A program made the translations under genes and the position numbers. The notes beneath the pieces were generated by a model that saw only the letters and a list, made by a program, of their open reading frames with translations, was not told the origin of the DNA and did no database searches. A DNA stretch of 64,000 nucleotides, from contig CM038052.1 of assembly GCA_021397845.1 (NCBI GenBank), forward strand, positions 170,492,182 to 170,556,181, read 5' to 3'. Positions 46,101-57,619 of this stretch are shown here, in pieces (within the stretch, counting starts at the first letter, position 1; each line of letters opens with the position of its first letter). This stretch comes from Areca catechu (Eukaryota; Streptophyta; Magnoliopsida; Arecales; Arecaceae).

Positions 46101-49100
46101 CAAACCAGTATGCAGTCTCATATCATACTAATGCTCGGTATACCTCACCATCTTACATGCTGTACCACATATCGATACTATAATAGGATGGCATTAGCAT
46201 GGGATCCGGTGCCGAGACAGTAAACCTTGCTTTGGAATCTAGAGATCAACTTTTGAAAGCCTTGCTTGATGGTAGAATTAATGCTAACAAAGTGGCCAAG
46301 AAAATATGCAGACAATTGAATAAATGATATTCTAAAAAAATATGCAGAAAATTGAATAAATGATATTCATTTTTTTAAAAGCACAACATTTTCACTATGG
46401 TCACAAATGTCGTCAAAGGCTAATGGGCTTGTTTAATCATTTGTTATTTTTTGTTGGATGTATCCTAGCAGACTTAGTGTAGAGAGACAGAGACCAATAG
46501 AGAATTTATAGGTTCTACCATCAAGCAATGAGAATGGGATGCTCTTTCCCTAAGTCTGATTTTTAATGATCACCACATAATCACACCCACCCCCAGCCCC
46601 CACACATGGGAAAACCTGACTCCATGAGTTAGAAAAACCAATCCAAAATACTATTGTCTCTTTATTAGGCTCACTGCAGGAGCAAAGACCTGGATATCTG
46701 GTTCAGTTTCATCAGTTAGATGTCTTCGGTTAGCATAGATTTTATCTAGGATACCCATGCAACTCAAATCCATATTCTTTATGTTGCACTACCTCTGTTT
46801 TCAAAAACTATTGCAACCAAAGCTTCTAGAGCAACCTTTATGGAGATCAATGAATTTTCACTAGTAGCAACCCTTTAACTAAGTTGCTGCATTGATTGTT
46901 CTGTGCCTCACAATCTCGGATGAAAGTCTCAAAATTGGCGAATCAACATAGGTTGAAGACCATGGTGAGGAAAAAGAGAAAATAGGACAATGGAAATAGT
47001 GCAAAAAAGGAGTAGAAGTAGGATTGCAAGCCAAACTAGTAACAGCCTGCAATGAGTAGGTCAGCCTCATTGATTAGCATAGAATTTGGACCAAAAGATA
47101 ATCTTATTTCATGTTAACAAAACATGGTATCAAAGGCATTTTTGATTGTTACAAATTTATAACGATAAAAAGTTTCGTTTAGGTTTTGTAGGAAGTGTGT
47201 CTTGGGTTTAGGTTTTGTAGGAAGTGTGTCTTGGGTAGAGGGATCTGGGTTGACTGGATGATTAGTGTGGTCGCTTTTGGGCTTCTCAGGTGTCCTAGGT
47301 TGATATCTGCATAACTTTCAACAAAGCTGCAGATCCAATGTATCATGTTTTATATAGGGTCAGAGAAGGAAAGGCATGGACGAAAGAAGGGAAAGGAAAA
47401 CTAAGTCATTGAACCCATAAGATATGAGCCCTATGATAAATCAAAAACAAAGAAGCAACAACAATGTAATATATCACAGCAAAATGAATACCAACAGCAG
47501 CGAAATTAAGGGATTAAAGGAAGGAGAAAGAAGAAGCGATCTATAAAGGAAGAAAAGGCACGCAACCTACTTTTCTTTCAATCAAAGTAACCCCAATGCT
47601 CGGTAAAATTTGTAGCTCTACACACTGTTTCCTACACAAAAAGGGACTCTAAACCCATCAATTATGAACCTAAGGACTTGTCAACAAAGTTTTGACTCCA
47701 ACAAGAACTAATTAACATAAAATTCTGCTGCATCTCAAACTTTCCAAATAACAGCTAGATAGAAAGAAAGAAATGATTTCATGAGTCGGAACTCCTAAAA
47801 TCCCTCCTCTAAGGGAAAGCAAATATTCCCTTTGGTGGAGTGAATCTTGACCATTAATTGCATCCAGAGCTTGATATGATCCAATCACACTTCTAGCAGC
47901 TGGCTGATGTCCCAGAATACCTTCACGGCTTGCAGTCTCAATATTTGAGTCCATCATTTGACCTCTGTCTGATCCTGACAGGCATTGCATCCACCTTTTG
48001 GCCCTAGCAGCTCAACTTCAACAATCATTGTATCAAAAACTTTTCCATTTGAAAACTTTAGAATCCCATTTTTAGAATTTTTTTCTTTTAATTTTGAAAT
48101 TACATTTCTCTATCCTCTTGCCTTAGGGAGCATAAAAGGAAATACAGCTTTTCAATATGCGTTGTTTTTAACTGACTGTTAACAAGACTCCATGATCACT
48201 GGTAATTCTTTAAGGCATCTGAGACATTTACAATTAAAAAAATCAAAAAAAGGATATCCAGAATTTACGTACTATTGACAAGCTTCTAGGATAGAAGCCT
48301 ATACAAGTACACACATCCTGTTCAAGAATCAATGGAAGTTACAGCTCAACTCTATCACTCACAGTTCAGCACGTGTGTTTCACTCAATCAAATTTCATAT
48401 ACATGCACAACCCCAAGTAAAATGTTCGTATAAACTCAAAGGTGATATGACTAAATTAGAACTGAACATCATTTGCCCCATAGTCTCCCACACATGCATG
48501 CATAAAGATATGAATGTCAGTGACAATATCTATTGCTTTGAAGAAATAGTTAAACTTTCCATCAATTATAATCTATCTGCTTGATTTTTTTTTTTTAACT
48601 CACTCTGTTATATAACTTATATCATCATATCCAAAAATATTATTTGCTTCAAAGATATATTTAATCTAAATAGGAACATCTAGACAAACTGAAATAAAAA
48701 AAATGAAAAGAAATCCACATATGCCCGAGCCTTGTTATTATGGCTATGAAAAAACCTATCAAATGATGTGTCACTAGTATTACTGGATGCTTGAGTTGTT
48801 CAAGTTACAAAATTGTTCCACGTATATAAAAAGCATATTAACAAAAAAAAATTACCATGTCCAGGTATGAGTGATCCAGAGTCTTTAACACCAGCATCAC
48901 GTTTAATCATAGACTCCACAAGGTCCCCAAACAGAGATCCCGTGAAGTTCAGAACTCCAAAAGCAGAAGCACTGATGCCATGCAACAATCAAAAAATGTT
49001 GATAAATAATATATCGACAATATATGAAAATGTATCATAATAAAACAAAAGAATGCATAATTGAAGTAGCTGGTAGTGTCACCCGGACGCTCACATCTAG

Positions 49101-52100
49101 CTTAGAAAATCTGTATCAGACACATAGTGGCTACTAGAATACTCATGAACTTCTTTGGTTGCTACTTTTAAAGACCGGAAGAGAGTTGAACCATTCGAAA
49201 AATAAGCGAGCTGAACTCTTCCAATAAAGAGGTTGATCCTCTAGTTTGATATTAAGAGTGAGTAGTTGTTCCTCTATGAGTTAGGAATTGAAACAACTTT
49301 GCAAAATAATATTTTGATAATATCCTTAAGTTACTTAGGAAGTTTGAGCAAGAAACATGTATATTGGAAGATCCTAACAAACAATATATTCTAACATTTT
49401 CTTATTTATGTTTAAAGAGATAATGTTAAAATGTACAAATATATAATTTAGTTAAATTTCTATGTTATTCTATGTACCCCCTTTCCCTCTTGCCGAGTTG
49501 GACACTCGGATATGTGTCAAAATCCAATTCTCATATCCATGCCCATGCAACAGCCAGCAATAATGAGATGATCTCGATCTTAAAATTAAAATGAGTAGAT
49601 ATGGCAGATCAATTGAAATATGATTACAACATCATACAATCTGCCCACATTCAGACCACCATTAAATTTTTGGTCGAAATTAAGGGTTTTTTCCACAACA
49701 AACAAGCAATAATGAGACAGCCAGCAATAATCAGACAATCTCAATCTTAAAATTAAAATCATTAGATATGGCAGATCAGTTAAAATATGATTACAACATC
49801 ATACAATCTGCCCAAATTCAGACCACCATTAAATTTCTGATCAAAATTAAGGAATTTTCCACAACAAACAAGCAAAGATCCTTAGTGAACAATTAAAAGA
49901 ATGAAACAAAACCATACTCCAATAAATCTTAAAACACAAAATTATTTCTTTATGAGTACCTTATTAAAGATGTAGGCCAGCATAAAATCTTCGATAGCAG
50001 TACTGCAACAACTACACAGCCACTTAGTCCAGCTAATGCTCCTTCCAAAGTCTTCTTTGGACTTATATTAGTAAGTGGTGTACGACCAAAGGCCTACAAG
50101 ATAAAAAGGACAGCTTCCACAATTATTCTTGCAAATTTGGCACAAGTGACATACAGGCATGTGAAATGCAAACATGATAACCTAATGCACAAGCTACTAA
50201 ACAAGTGGTGAAAGATAAAATGTGAACTTTGGTTTCTTGGCTTTGGTTATGGCTGTGATGCAAAGCATGCTTGGATTGACTTTAATGTTCAAGGTTCAGG
50301 AAACAAGGGCTTGTCAAATCCGAATGCCCTTAATATGTCCCAGTTACTTTTGTAATTCTTCTTCAGATTACAGTTCTTCGAAAATATATTGAAGATAAGG
50401 TAACCTGAGATCAGATTTTGAACTAAATCCACAAGGTTTGAGCTATCAGACCTATGAAATAATTGTCAGTAACTATTTTTAATATATAGGTGTCAAATTT
50501 CCAATTTATTTGAAACACCTATGGATAGTGGTGTCAATTTATTGAAAAAGAAAAACAAAAGCATCAGGATGACTTATATTTAAAGCAACACTGGTTCACA
50601 AACTATAGAAATGACACAACTTCATATCTGTTAAGGTGCTTTCAGACAACAGTTTGCTAGTCACTACAAGATTTGAACTCCACATTCTTTCACCCATCAG
50701 AATGTTAATATAACTTGATAACTAGCATGAATTCAATTTCTAGAATACTATTCTTTTAATGCATTACCTGCTTACATCACATATCATAGCAATCATCATT
50801 ACGAGGACTAAAAATGGAATGAGCAGGGGGGCAAATTAATGGCAAGATATACTACTCTGTAATTGAGTAGTATTCCACTAGTATCAAATGCTTAAAAAAT
50901 ACAAACTTACATACATACATATCTAGGGAGACTAGAATATCACAAAATTCAAAAGTTTTGGCAAGATATACTACGCTGTAATTGAGTAGTATTCCACTAG
51001 TATCAAATGTTTAAAAAATACAAACTTACATACATACATATCTAGGGAGACTAGAATATCACAAAATTCAAAAGTTTACCCTTCCACCTAGAAAAGCAAA
51101 TGTGTCTGCTGCAATAATGCTGCTAATAGAAATCAAGGTTGCAACAAGTCCAACAGTCCAATGAGCTTGCCCGCCAAGAATAACCGGCCAGAAATTTCCG
51201 AATTCTGAAAGAGTGGATCTTTCAATGTCTTAATAAAGTGTGACAGAGACAGTGTCACTATAACTTAATAACATTATATAAAGAGAATTAGAATGAAAAA
51301 AGTAGCATCTAGCAGTTCAAAAATGTATAGAAATAGCATTGCATGAGTCACAACAATATTTGACCCAACAACCATTTGTTCACAAGTAACCTTGTCAACA
51401 AGCTCAGAATGGACCCAAGCCCAATTAATCAAAGTTTGACACGAAAACACACTAACAGATAGTTGAGCAATGTACCCCATTGCCCGCTAGTCTTTGTCAT
51501 GATAGACTTTTGGTTCAGGGTCCACCTTAAGTTTTAATAGGATACTAGAGTCGGTGTGAAGTTCTGACATTTTGTACACAAATTATAGTGCAAACATGTC
51601 CAATATGATGTCCACAATATTCTTTTTAACTTCTAAATTCGTTGCATACTTGCAACCAATTGGGAGGTAGACCCATATCCATGAAGTGGTTTATCTATGA
51701 ATCACTTCATGTCCTAGTGGAGCATTGCATCTAGTCCATCAATTACTCCCCGATTCGCACCTGAAATAGTGCAACCTGATACAGGTACATTAAACAACAA
51801 TGCCCAAGATATACGCACATTTAACTAGAGCAGCTCACATGGAGAATAGTGAATTGCTGGATAAATACTTAACCAATAACTATTAACAAGCAAATATACG
51901 ATCTTCTCCGTTTATTTCATTGCATGTATTTTTTCATATCTTGTAGGTAACAATCGAGTAACTATTCACATATGTCAGCTGTTTTAAAATGCATTTTGAG
52001 CCTTATTTTGGATGTCCATTGAACAGGATATTAGACAAGTTATTCCAATTTATTGCATGCAGTCTCCTGATAGAATACTTGATTAGAGCAAAAAACACGA

Positions 52101-54239
52101 TAACATACTGGTGTTTAGTGCAGGAGCAGACAAACCACAACGAAGTTTAACCCAGAAACAGGGAAGATAGCCGCAGTAGAAGAGCCCGAACATGGCACTA
52201 CTTAGTTGGGCAAAACGGGGATTTCCCCTCTGCAAAATCAATGCCATTGCAACAACAAAAGCTGATGATGTTACAGACACATCCATGTGACCAAAATACC
52301 TGGCCATTCATAAGAAAGCATCAGATATACAATCCTGGAGAGATGGACAAAGCTATGAGACGGAATAAAATCAGCCAAAGCCATGAAGATCGCTAGGCAA
52401 AATATGCTCAACTATGCTCTAAATAAAGCAAATGACTCGGTGTGGCTGGCAATTGCACATGAGATTGCGAGGCCTGCATCTACATGCTCTTCTTTAGTAA
52501 ATATGTGTCCCTTGATTCTCTCTGTTCAGATATTATTTCAGAGGAATAAGGGAAAAACTACATTAAAAAAAAAAAAAAGCAGGATATAATCATCATTACA
52601 TGCAACCCAAAACATTTCCATGGCAGGATATTATCATCCATCAATTGCCAGTTTCTAGTTAAAGCATCGTCAACCAATAGTTATTCTCACTTAAGTTGTG
52701 GTTAAGAAATATTTTTCCACTTGACATTTGCAGAGTTCAGGGGGGAAAGCAAGAAGAATAATGTAATATAAAATAGAGTTAGCAAAAGCATGAAAAAGCA
52801 TATCATACAATGTTAATATTTTCACCGAGTGCAAATTTAGGATTTGACCATTTTACGGACACATTGTACCACCAAGACTCTAGCTTTGAACCCCATCCTT
52901 ATCTTGCAGATATTCTAACACAGATCATCGATGCATATGCATCTGAAGTCTCTTTAGCATGGTTTATGATAAGTGTTTCCTAACATGCAGTGCACATATT
53001 AGGTCAAACCATTCTGGCATTTTGTTTTGTTTCACTTCAAATGAATTTCAAGCAAAATCAAAAAAAAAAAAAAAAAAAACAGAAAATTAATCTCTAGGCG
53101 ATAAATATGGAGAGAAAAGGAATTAATTATAAGAAAAACCCAAAAACAAGACAAATATGGGACAGGAAAACAATATTGGAAATTATATGAACTTCAAAAG
53201 GAGAATGGATATTTATTTGAAATGGGAAAGATTTGCAACTGTTATTAGGTGTTCTAACTGCAATTGTTAAACGAACATGGTCTAGAAAAAGCGTTGCCGC
53301 CAAATGCTTCATTCTAAACGTAATGAACTTTTGGTTTTACCTAATGGATGGCAAGGTCAAAATGATCGCTTGAGTGTTTTAGCATGTTTTAAATTAAATT
53401 ATTAGATTATTTGGAAACTTTATATCTTCCCATTCAATGGCTCAAAAACTTAATGTTCCTAACTGTTTCATATTAGGTAGTTGTAATGTAGATCTGTCTA
53501 CTCTACGAAAAGCCACTCAAATTCCTCCAAGTACTGCTCTCAAGCCTTGCAAACAAAAGCTTTACAACAACCGAAAGAAAATATTCAACAAAGAAACTTA
53601 CAGCGTCAATACGGGCATGAGGGCACAGATAACCGAGCAAACCCTCGACACGTATCGGGGAGGCGGCGTCATCCCGGCGGCAATCCCCCGACTCCTGACC
53701 AACCCAAAGTATTCCCGAGCGCCGGCAAGCACTGCACCCGCCACCGCCATGGTGAACACCCATCCCCCAGCCACGACGACGCCTCCGGCGCCCAATCCGA
53801 TCCCCAGCCCAAAAATCACCCTCTTGCTCAGCTGGTTCCCCTGATTCTGCTGCTGCTGGTCGATGACCACCGCCGCCTCCACATCCTACATTATTGTCCA
53901 ATCGAATCAAGGCCAAAAGGTTAAAAAAGAAACACGCAAGAACAAGGAGCAAGTTTTCAGAGGACGGGGAGAAGGCACCTTCAGGGGGAGTTCTTGGTCG
54001 GCGGGGCCGTCGGCGGCGGATGAGGCAACGAAAGCGGCGGTGAAGCGAAAAGGCAAGCGACGGGGGCGGCGGAGGACAAGGCGGATGGGAGAAAGGGGGC
54101 GGGGGAGGGCGAGGGCGAGGGATTTGGGAGAGGGGGAGGTGGAGGGGAGGGCGAGGGCGAGGGATTTGGGAGAGGGGGAGGTGGAGGGGAGGGAGATGGG
54201 GAAGAGGGGGCAGCGGTCGAGGTCGAGGCGAGCAGCCAT
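43057..54239 (-). CDS. Phosphatidate cytidylyltransferase (CDP-diacylglycerol synthase), plastid type, seven exons
   Basis: Exons on the minus strand: 54239-53979, 53885-53602, 52299-52109, 51204-51080, 50093-49960, 48971-48856, 43148-43057. All introns are GT-AG, phases agree, and the 1203 nt encode 400 residues plus TAA, close to the plastid enzymes of Arabidopsis (CDS4/CDS5). Residues 1-80 are a Ser/Pro/Arg-rich, acid-poor transit peptide. KRVIFGLGIGLGAG starts the conserved part, followed by several hydrophobic segments and GMTPPPRYVSRVCSV. The full CDP-alcohol signature S-x-x-K-R-x4-K-D...H-G-G-x-x-D-R-x-D lies at residues 352-378. The enzyme converts phosphatidate and CTP to CDP-diacylglycerol in plastid membranes for phosphatidylglycerol synthesis. 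The usual Trp in the SPKKTWEG motif is Leu (residue 303). Intron 6 is 5.7 kb. Confidence 0.95.
43149..48855 (-). other. Intron 6 of the cytidylyltransferase gene
   Basis: A 5707-bp GT-AG intron. Short segments near 45060-45130 and 46060-46220 are rich in GGTAC, GATAC and CATAC words (for example GATACGGTACTGTACC), like an old dispersed repeat. A 29-bp tandem duplication lies at 47177-47234. No other gene is recognised inside. Confidence 0.7.
47177..47234. repeat. 29-bp tandem duplication in intron 6
   Basis: GTTTAGGTTTTGTAGGAAGT and the next nine bases occur twice in direct succession. Confidence 0.95.
48856..48971 (-). CDS. Exon 6: catalytic signature, first part (residues 332-371)
   Basis: After acceptor GGCATCAG it reads SASAFGVLNFTGSLFGDLVE, then SMIKRDAGVKDSGSLIPGHG. 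Lys355, Arg356, Lys361 and Asp362 are the conserved signature residues. Donor CATG|GTAATT. Confidence 0.97.
49554..49878. repeat. About 167-bp tandem duplication in intron 5
   Basis: CCAGCAATAA...CACAACAAACAAGCAA is present at 49554-49720 and again at 49721-49878, with roughly 10-15 scattered differences, so it is an older duplication. Confidence 0.9.
49960..50093 (-). CDS. Exon 5 (residues 288-332)
   Basis: After acceptor CTTGTAG it reads AFGRTPLTNISPKKTLEGAL, then SGCVVVAVLLSKILCWPTSL. The family motif KKTWEG appears as KKTLEG (TTG for TGG). Donor AAG|GTACTC. Confidence 0.95.
50841..51078. repeat. 119-bp tandem duplication at the intron 4 splice donor
   Basis: GGCAAGATATACTAC and the following bases occur at 50841-50959 and 50960-51078 with about three differences. 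The second copy ends beside the donor GTAAAC of exon 4 (51079); the first copy has CCAAAA in place of that GTAAAC, so only one donor exists. Confidence 0.93.
51080..51204 (-). CDS. Exon 4 (residues 246-287)
   Basis: After acceptor TCTTTCAG it reads KFGNFWPVILGGQAHWTVGL, then a hydrophobic ISISSIIAADTFAFLGGR. Donor AGG|GTAAAC. A 119-bp tandem duplication begins right at this donor on the intron side. Confidence 0.95.
52109..52299 (-). CDS. Exon 3 (residues 182-246)
   Basis: After acceptor TGGCCAG it reads YFGHMDVSVTSSAFVVAMAL, QRGNPRFAQLSSAMFGLFYC and CGLSAPALNT. Donor CCA|GTATGT. Confidence 0.95.
53602..53885 (-). CDS. Exon 2: first membrane segments (residues 88-182)
   Basis: It begins DVEAAVVIDQQQQ and carries KRVIFGLGIG, a Gly/Val-rich membrane segment, AREYFGLVRSRGIAAGMTPPP and ICALMPVLT. 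The donor is GCT|GTAAGT; the exon ends after two bases of a Leu codon completed by exon 3. Confidence 0.95.
53979..54239 (-). CDS. Exon 1: transit peptide (residues 1-87)
   Basis: It starts MAARLDLDRCPLF and ends ...DQELPLK before the donor AAG|GTGCCT. It contains a 42-bp tandem duplication (54103-54186), so LPSTSPSPKSLALA appears twice. The 93-bp intron 1 ends AATAATGTAG. The ATG was chosen as the first in frame upstream of the conserved region. Confidence 0.85.
54103..54186 (-). repeat. 42-bp coding tandem duplication in the transit peptide
   Basis: Two identical or nearly identical in-frame copies add 14 residues (LPSTSPSPKSLALA). A partial third copy follows. Confidence 0.9.
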
Positions 54240-54500
54240 CGCTGCGGTGGCCCGTGGTGGGTAATCAGACCGGAGGCATATTCCAGAAGGGAACGGAGGC
54301 GGTGACGGTACTCGAGAAGGAGAAGGTTCCCGACTCCAGACTCCAAAAGTAGAAATTATCTCCGCCGGTTAAGTAGAAATTATCTCCGCCGGTTATTCAG
54401 CGTTCAGTTCTTTTTCTTTTTCTTTTTTTTTTCCTTTTACCCCCTTTTTTTGTAGTCGTGAGACGTCTACCGAGCGGCCGGCAGGGCTGGCCCAGGATAA
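54240..54500 (-). promoter_or_regulatory. 5' flank and promoter region of the cytidylyltransferase gene
   Basis: A 24-bp direct repeat (AAGTAGAAATTATCTCCGCC and onward, 54347-54370 and 54371-54394) lies 108-155 bp upstream of the ATG. Next to it is a homopurine tract on the gene strand (AAAGAAAAAGAAAAAG type, about 54408-54450), a common feature of plant 5' leaders. I see no convincing TATA box. Confidence 0.45.
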
Positions 54501-54850
54501 AAGTAGAATCGAAAATATTCGATCGAATTTAATTTCGTACCCAAATTTATTTAAATAAAATATAAATTTAAATATCTAATAAATATTTATATTTATATTT
54601 ATATTTATAAAAAATATAAATATAAATAGATAATTATTTAATTTATATTTAAATATCTGATTTTATTTATAATCATATTTAATTTAATATAATATTTATC
54701 AACTTTTAATAAAAATATATGAATATATTATTAACTTGATTTATTTTTAAATTAATAATATTTTTGATTTTATAATCGTATAATTTAATTATTCGACTTA
54801 TATTCATATTTATATTTATTTTTTAGTATCCGATTTATATCCGTATCTAC
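54501..54850. repeat. AT-rich repeat, left part
   Basis: TATTTATATTTATATTT-type sequence with little else. Similar sequence resumes after 55809, so it was probably one block split by the insertion between. Confidence 0.6.
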
Positions 54851-55808
54851 TGCCGACCTTACCGTCATGGCCTGCAGCTGCAAAGTGGCGCCGGCCTTTT
54901 ACTCCGAAATCCAGGAGTTCTCGAACCTGCAAAACAGTGTTAGAGATCCGGGCCGGGAATCCTGGCGAGGGCACTCCGACGATCAAGTTAGCGGACGGCA
55001 AAGTGGAACAGATTCCCTAAAGCAGATCCCTCTTCGGTCACCGTACTTTGGAGTTTTTAGTAAAGAATTGAGTCGGAGAAAATGAGAGAGGAGCGGTGCT
55101 TGTATTGCGGTGACCGTGCTCGCGGGACTCGCTCTGAGAGTCCTCTGGGAGCCTCCTGCCTTCAAGTCACTCGCCTTTTGCTATCTTGCGTGCTTGCTAT
55201 CTTTCTGTTGATTTTTTTCTTTCTTGCCCGTTAGTGCCTTTTATAGATCGCTGATTGTTTCAGTGCCTCAATTTGCCCTCTCTGGGAGCTTACGGGTTAA
55301 CGATATCCGTTGGCCACTTCCCCGAGGTCATTTTCTCTTATAGTTGGGAGTTAAGCTGTGAACTTGTCTTGCCCGGTGTGTTGTCACGAAGGGAGAAATT
55401 AGATGGAACCTCGATCTAGGCGCAGCCGTCCTTGGGTCTGAGATGCTGAATGCGGCCTTCTCCTTCGGGGGGTTCCAGGCGATTGGCCTCAGGATCTGAC
55501 ATCTCGATCGGGGCGCCCCTCCCAAACTAGTGCAAACGAAGTTACGCGCACCGTTACAGAGTTGGGGGCGCCGTACTGAGCACATCGCACTGCGCGCGTC
55601 TGCCTCGGCGGCGATCTTGGAGCTGGCACTTTCATCCTTCCCGATGCTTCCAAGGAGTGGAGGTGCCGAGCTCAGGTCGAGGTGGGCTCGACCATTGATG
55701 AGGCCACCTGGCGGGGGAGCTCGAAGGAGAACTTGACACGACGCTATCTGCCTATATGGCTACCAACTGGACCGAGATGTACTCCACGTCAACGATCTGA
55801 TCATATCA
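54851..55808 (-). mobile_element. Candidate solo LTR or LTR fragment
   Basis: A GC-richer block inside an AT-rich repeat. On the minus strand it would start TGATATGATC and end GGTCGGCA (TG...CA). It contains, on the same minus strand, a motif shared with the D LTRs around the CCTGTTTTGCAGGT and GACTTGATCGTCGGAGTGCC words (compare 27750-27810). GTATC occurs on both sides but three bases off on the left, so a target duplication is not established. Confidence 0.5.
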
Positions 55809-56485
55809 GTATCCATTTAAAATAAATATAAAAATAAATATTTATATTTAATTAATATCTATATCTATATTTATATTTATTAAATAAAATAAATATAGAT
55901 ATGAATATACTGATATTTGATTTGTACCGGTTTCAGTCTTAGGCTGATGCTATTTAAAATATCCTATAGTTCAGCATTATTTGCTGCTACTGTTAACTAG
56001 TTCTTATTTTAAAAATATTTTTTTATTTTTTTTAAAAAAAAGAAATAGGAAGTAAGTCTGGACTAGCCTTTTCAGATATAATCATATAAAGGGGTCCCCG
56101 CATCTTTTAATTTTTTAAGAGAGTCTATTTGTATTATAATTTTTTTAAAAAAATCTTGAAAGATAAGACCCCTTGGCATCAAAACACACTGATATCGATG
56201 TATTTTATTTTTTATTTTGACTTGCATAGAGGAAAGATGGATGAAAAAAAAATAAATGATATTGTCGATAAATCATCCTTCACTAGGTTATGGTGGTACT
56301 CGAAAATTTTTCGATCTTCTATAATGAGAATAGAGAGCTATTCTTGGATGCTCCGCTATGAAAACCTATAAAATAGTTCCTTGATCAGTGGTAACTAATA
56401 AAGGATCCTCCAATGCTCGAGTGGTGAAGAGGATAAAATGGATTACAATAGCCGGAGCTAAGAGCCAAGAGAGATGATTGAGTGA
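55809..56485. repeat. AT-rich repeat, right part, and unassigned sequence
   Basis: AAATAAATATTTATATTT-type sequence to about 55925, then unassigned AT-rich DNA. The small open frame at 56129-56371 has no recognisable motif. Confidence 0.5.
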
Positions 56486-57060
56486 CACTATAAGAATTTA
56501 TATTTTTAGTGACAATAATTAGCGATGACAAAGCTATCCGTCACTAATAAAATATTTTAACAATAATAAATGATGATATGAGAACAATTATCACTAATAG
56601 TATTTACGATGGCAACATGAATATCAGCGACGACAAACCCCACCACTAATAATATTTAAGTTTTATAATTTTTATTTTAAAAATTTATTAGTATGGATAT
56701 TTCTACTTTTAGCAACGGGATCGTCGTCGTTAATAGTTTTTCAAATCTTAAATTATTTTATTTTTTCTATAAAATATATTAATGATGAAGTTTTTTTAGC
56801 CACGGCATTTATAGTCGCAAATAATATTTAGATTTTAATATTTTAAATTTTAATTTGTAAAAAGATATTTAATTTTAAAAAAATATTTTTAGTGATGAAT
56901 ATTAGCTTATAGTGACAGTAAATCGTTGTCGCTAAAAAGTTTATCATTTCATTATATTATCGACAACATGTAGTAACGACAAAATGTCCCTCAAAATGTT
57001 GATATAATTGTCATTGCTAAAAATATTGATATAACTTCTACTTGAACGGGAGATTGGCCT
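56486..57060. mobile_element. Candidate CACTA (En/Spm-type) transposon end with subterminal repeats
   Basis: CACTATAAGAATTTATATTT starts at 56486, preceded by TGA. Repeated TTAGTGACAA, TTAGCGATGAC, CCGTCACTAATA and GTTGTCGCTAAAAAG units in both orientations follow to about 57020. Similar units recur near 57575-57620. Such subterminal units are usual in plant CACTA elements. I did not find the opposite TAGTG terminus, so extent is unknown. Confidence 0.5.
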
Positions 57061-57480
57061 AAAATTTTTGCTCTCTTCTATGTCGATTCCATCCTCTCCT
57101 CGCCATCTGACCCCCTTCCTATGCCATCCGGGCCTTTCCCCGTGCTATCTGACCCTCCTCCCCTAGCGTCTAGCCTCCTCCCCTCACCATCCATCCCATT
57201 CCTATACTATCAAGCCTCCCCTGGCTGTCTGGCCCCCTCCCCTTATCATCCGCCTCCCCGCATTGTCCAGTCCCCTTCCCGTGCCATCCGGTGCTCCTCC
57301 TCTCGTCGTCCGACCCCCTCCATGCACTATATGGCCCTCCTCCCTCACCATCTGGCCCCCTCCTAGTACCGTCCAGCCTTCCCTTGTCATCCGACCCCCT
57401 CTCCTCACACCGTCCAAGCCCTCTCCCTGCGTCATCCAACCCCCTCCCCGCTCCAGTTTTTTGGCACTGGTTCAAGGTAC
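57060..57480. repeat. Pyrimidine-rich degenerate minisatellite
   Basis: Diverged copies of CCATCCGGCCCCCTCCC, about 25-30 bp each, form a strongly strand-asymmetric tract (C/T on +). Open frames on both strands are a by-product. Confidence 0.7.
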
Positions 57481-57619
57481 CGCCATTCGTGCCTTGCTTC
57501 AACACCCCTGTAGCTTGATCTATGAATCAGTTCTTGTTTTATTCCTGCTAGGTCCATCATTTATGGATGTTGTGGTGAGTATTAGCGATAATGATGGTGA
57601 TGGCAATAAGATCATTACT

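Noticed and set aside
48800..48988. Stand-alone small protein with a CdsA signature
   Set aside because: It is exon 6 of the split gene; its apparent start and end are intron sequence.
53437..53844. 135-codon plus-strand frame rich in Pro/Ala/Thr
   Set aside because: Antisense shadow of exon 2 of the cytidylyltransferase gene.
53981..54346. Alternative minus-strand Pro/Ser frame overlapping exon 1
   Set aside because: It is a different frame from the one that joins correctly to exon 2; the MAARLD frame gives the in-phase splice and a transit peptide.
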